From Planctomycetaceae bacterium (GTDB taxonomy: Bacteria; Planctomycetota; Planctomycetia; Planctomycetales; Planctomycetaceae), in assembly GCA_020426125.1 (NCBI GenBank), contig JAGQQQ010000286.1, positions 1 through 9,974 of the forward strand: 9,974 bases of DNA, in the 5' to 3' direction. This document shows positions 8,319 through 9,974 of the stretch, piece after piece. The position numbers were made by a program, and so were the translations under genes. A model generated the notes under the pieces. That model saw only the letters and a program-made list of their open reading frames with translations. It was not told the origin of the DNA and ran no database searches. Position 1 is the stretch's first letter, and each line of letters begins with the position of its first letter.

Positions 8319-8858
8319 GTGTCGCCGATTCGCACAAGGTGTCGTAGTAGAATTCCGGAGGCTCCATCGTCAGGACATGCCGTGCCTCTTCAAGTCGATC
8401 CGTCCAGCGAGAGTCGCATCAGATTTCATGAATCAACGTGCGGACCGTCGCGTAGGTGGAAGTGGGAATCTGAAACGCCAACGCACCGCCATCGGCAACG
8501 TAGTCAACTAGGCGAGTCAACAACGAAGCATGATCCGGAATCCATTGCAGGGCAGCATTCGAAAACAAGAGATCGACTGGCTCTCCAGGCTGCCAGCGAC
8601 GGATATCTTCAACAAGCCAAGCAGCGTCACATTGGACGTTTCTGCAGATGCGATCATCTGGTGCGAAGAATCAATTCCTATGAGGTTTGCGTCTGGCCAG
8701 CGGGCACGTAACACCTGAGTACTGTTCCCAGGGCCGCATCCAAGGTCGACAATGACCTGCGGTTCACCTAGCTTCACAGCGGCAGCAAGATCGACAAAGG
8801 GACGAGTCCGTTCATCTCCATATCTCAGATAATGGCTGGGGTCCCAGGATGACGTCAT
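8319..8858 (-). pseudogene. tam: Decayed trans-aconitate 2-methyltransferase (SAM-dependent)
   Basis: The family transfers a methyl group from SAM to trans-aconitate, detoxifying this inhibitor of the citric-acid cycle in the cytoplasm. The N-terminus is typical: WDPSHYLRYGDERTRPFVDL, SAM motif I VDLGCGPGNST (residues 37-47) and GIDSSHQMIASAE. Near 8639-8641 the frame breaks at a run of three A on the coding strand; adding one A restores AAWLVEDIRRWQPGEPVDLLFSNAALQWIPDHASLLTRLVDYVADGGALAFQIP, exactly the expected family core. An in-frame TGA then occurs at 8421-8419, after TLIHEI. Beyond it the same frame still reads DSRWTDRLEEARHVLTMEPPEFYYDTLCESA, until homology stops at the IS3 junction near 8318. 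About 180 of the usual 250 or so codons survive. The start ATG overlaps the stop of the upstream TetR gene as ATGA, so the two were translationally coupled. The frameshift alone could be a sequencing error; the stop and truncation make a pseudogene more likely. Confidence 0.85.
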
Positions 8859-9469
8859 GCTGCACCTCTCTGGATCGAGAACAAGATCGCCAGCTTTCTT
8901 AACATTCTCTGTTCGAGGGCTTTCGGGCGACGCTGCAGGACCCAGTTTTGAAGATTTCCCTGCCAGACATCACGGATCATCTCAGTGAACAGAGGTTGAT
9001 CCAGATCCTCCGGCAGTTCCCCTGCCTCAACCGCTCTGGCAACAAATCTGGCGTAGTGATCAAACACACGCTGGTATCGACCATCGTCATCAGCACGCAG
9101 AGCCGCTCGAACGTTCAGAAGTCCATGCAGCATTCGATAACGATCCCCTTCACGTTCGATGAATCGCGTCAGGTGCCGGTAGTACTGATGAAAAAGCTCC
9201 CACCCGCTGTCGCCTTCCAGCCCTTCCGCAAACTCATGAATCTCATCGTAAATCCAGAAGTGGTACGAACGCAGAACAGCATCTTTCGTTGAGAAGTAAT
9301 TGAAGAAGGTCGCACGACCGATATCCGCAGTTTCAGCGATCTCGTCGACAGTCACGGAATCGAAACCCTTTTCAACGAACAACTGTAGCGCAACATCGCG
9401 AACGCGATTGATGCGATTCTGTTTTTTCCGCTCTCTCCGCTGAAGCGGGGCTGGTTTGACCGATGACAT
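8855..9469 (-). CDS. TetR/AcrR-family transcriptional regulator
   Basis: A one-component repressor of about 204 residues, the usual TetR length. The N-terminal DNA-binding domain (about residues 20-66) includes NRVRDVALQLFVEKGFDSVTVDEIAETADIGRATFFNYFSTKDAVL, in which VTVDEIAETADIGRATFFNYF (39-59) is the helix-turn-helix. The C-terminal two-thirds is helical and would hold the dimer interface and ligand pocket (FHQYYRHLTRFIEREGDRYR, FTEMIRDVWQGNLQNWVL); its ligand cannot be read from sequence. The frame is open from 9562, but I chose the ATG at 9469: it starts just before the basic stretch typical of TetR N-termini, while the extra 31 residues are hydrophobic and cover the putative promoter. 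It ends in a four-base ATGA overlap with the methyltransferase pseudogene, so it once shared a transcript with it. It appears intact and may have outlived its partner. Confidence 0.9.
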   Translation of the reverse strand: MSSVKPAPLQRRERKKQNRINRVRDVALQLFVEKGFDSVTVDEIAETADIGRATFFNYFSTKDAVLRSYHFWIYDEIHEFAEGLEGDSGWELFHQYYRHLTRFIEREGDRYRMLHGLLNVRAALRADDDGRYQRVFDHYARFVARAVEAGELPEDLDQPLFTEMIRDVWQGNLQNWVLQRRPKALEQRMLRKLAILFSIQRGAA

Positions 9470-9487
9470 CCGAATTTGTGACTTCCA

Positions 9488-9519
9488 TTGAGTAGACGAG
9501 AAAACAAAGGTGTACTCAA
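9488..9519 (-). promoter_or_regulatory. Inverted repeat over a putative tetR promoter, candidate autoregulatory operator
   Basis: TTGAGTA (9488-9494) and TACTCAA (9513-9519) are perfect seven-base inverted copies with an 18-base spacer. On the minus strand a weak promoter can be read across them: TTGAGT (9519-9514) as -35, 17 bases, then TCTACT (9496-9491) as -10, about 20 bases before the regulator's ATG. TetR proteins commonly repress themselves by binding such symmetry at their own promoter. The spacer is long for one TetR dimer and the -10 matches only four of six bases, so this stays a candidate. Confidence 0.35.
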
Positions 9520-9695
9520 GTCTAAAGACGGCTGCAAGTACAATCGCACTAATGTCAAGCACGCGGAGGAAGCCCGTGCCTGTTGTTTCCGCAGAAAACA
9601 GTGAACACTACGCTTGGGGAGAGCGCTGCAGCGATTAGCACCTGCTCAAGTCTTCGACCATCAGCATCATCGAAGAATTGATGCCGCCCGGGACA
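9520..9695. other. Gene-free stretch between the TetR regulator and the IS630 remnant
   Basis: I see no gene here. The hydrophobic reading frame upstream of the regulator's ATG (up to 9562) has no family resemblance, and the sequence to 9695 gives only short open frames on both strands. It is probably deletion scar left by loss of the rest of the IS630-type transposase gene. Confidence 0.4.
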
Positions 9696-9974
9696 TCATG
9701 TTCTCTGCAATTGTGTGCTCAATGCGTTTTCATCCACAAACACCAGGTGATTGGCGTCCATCTTTCGCTTCCGCCGTTGCCAATTCCTTCGCCGGGCTTG
9801 GACATCGGGGCGATCCCGCTCTGTGGCGTGCGTCACTTTCTTCTTGCGAGTGAACCCCAACCGCCGCAGCGCGTGACTGATCGCAGTCAACGAAACCGGC
9901 AGTTGGCAGCCCTCTCGGATCTCCTTGAGAGTGGCGTCCGGATGTTGAGTGATGAACTCGCACAACTGTTCGTC
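9696..9974 (-). pseudogene. Truncated IS630-family transposase (enters from the right edge)
   Basis: The frame is open through the right edge (DEQLCEFITQHPDATL), so the start lies outside the window. Visible are the helix-turn-helix and winged-helix part of IS630 transposases (TLKEIREGCQLPVSLTAISHALRRLGFTRKKK), the linker THATERDRPDVQARRRNWQ and, at about 9728-9745, HLVFVDE. In that last motif the Asp is the first residue of the DDE catalytic triad. Homology then stops: the expected RxYGRAxRG segment and the other two acidic residues are missing, and a short unrelated tail (NALSTQLQRT) reaches a TGA at 9696-9698. The enzyme is therefore catalytically dead. The true break lies near 9728; the remaining bases to 9696 are read-through. 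I found no terminal inverted repeat or TA target duplication in the window. Confidence 0.85.

Noticed and set aside
8196..8711. A 171-residue plus-strand open frame
   Set aside because: Only the first 41 codons match a known family (IS3 OrfA). The rest is the antisense of a recognisable methyltransferase and has no family features.
9520..9562. An N-terminal extension of the TetR regulator starting at 9562
   Set aside because: The extra 31 residues are hydrophobic, unlike TetR N-termini, and overlap the putative promoter and inverted repeat. The ATG at 9469 fits the family length.
9640..9727. A minus-strand frame reading PGGINSSMMLMVED, faintly like the C-terminal part of planctomycete DUF1559 proteins
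   Set aside because: The similarity covers only about a dozen residues, with no pilin-like N-terminus or other domain motif nearby. Chance cannot be excluded.

Overview
The window looks like chromosomal DNA from a planctomycete. Four features point there: a very large surface-type protein whose N-terminus carries the planctomycete LEDRTLL-type motif, a Ser/Thr kinase with a C-terminal LamG-like domain, an ECF sigma factor of the kind this phylum keeps near such kinases, and moderate-to-high GC. The species cannot be named from sequence alone.

Layout. At the left edge (1-83) is the broken start of an apparently exported alpha/beta hydrolase. On the minus strand, 166-4662 encodes a 1498-residue protein: two tandem CSLREA/right-handed beta-helix modules followed by six FG-GAP/VCBS calcium-binding-type repeats. 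A 268-bp divergent intergenic region with two inverted repeats separates it from a plus-strand ECF sigma factor (4931-5599). Convergent to the sigma gene, with a 49-bp gap, is a 793-residue membrane-anchored kinase with an extracytoplasmic LamG-like domain (5649-8030, minus). These three intact genes form the functional core. They suggest an envelope sensor kinase, a sigma factor and a large exported protein, although only their proximity links them.

The right third is eroded. A 41-codon remnant of an IS3-family OrfA (8196-8318) is fused to a decayed trans-aconitate methyltransferase gene (8319-8858, minus). The methyltransferase has a frameshift, an in-frame stop and a lost 3' end. Upstream of it, and overlapping it by ATGA, is an intact TetR-family regulator (8855-9469, minus) with an inverted repeat over its putative promoter. 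The window ends in a truncated IS630-family transposase (9696-9974, minus). The regulator therefore looks like the survivor of a two-gene operon trapped between transposon remnants.

I found no tRNA, rRNA, CRISPR array or convincing rho-independent terminator. I also found no clearly undescribed multi-gene system. The most unusual items are the duplicated beta-helix protein, the sigma/kinase pairing and the IS3/methyltransferase junction.
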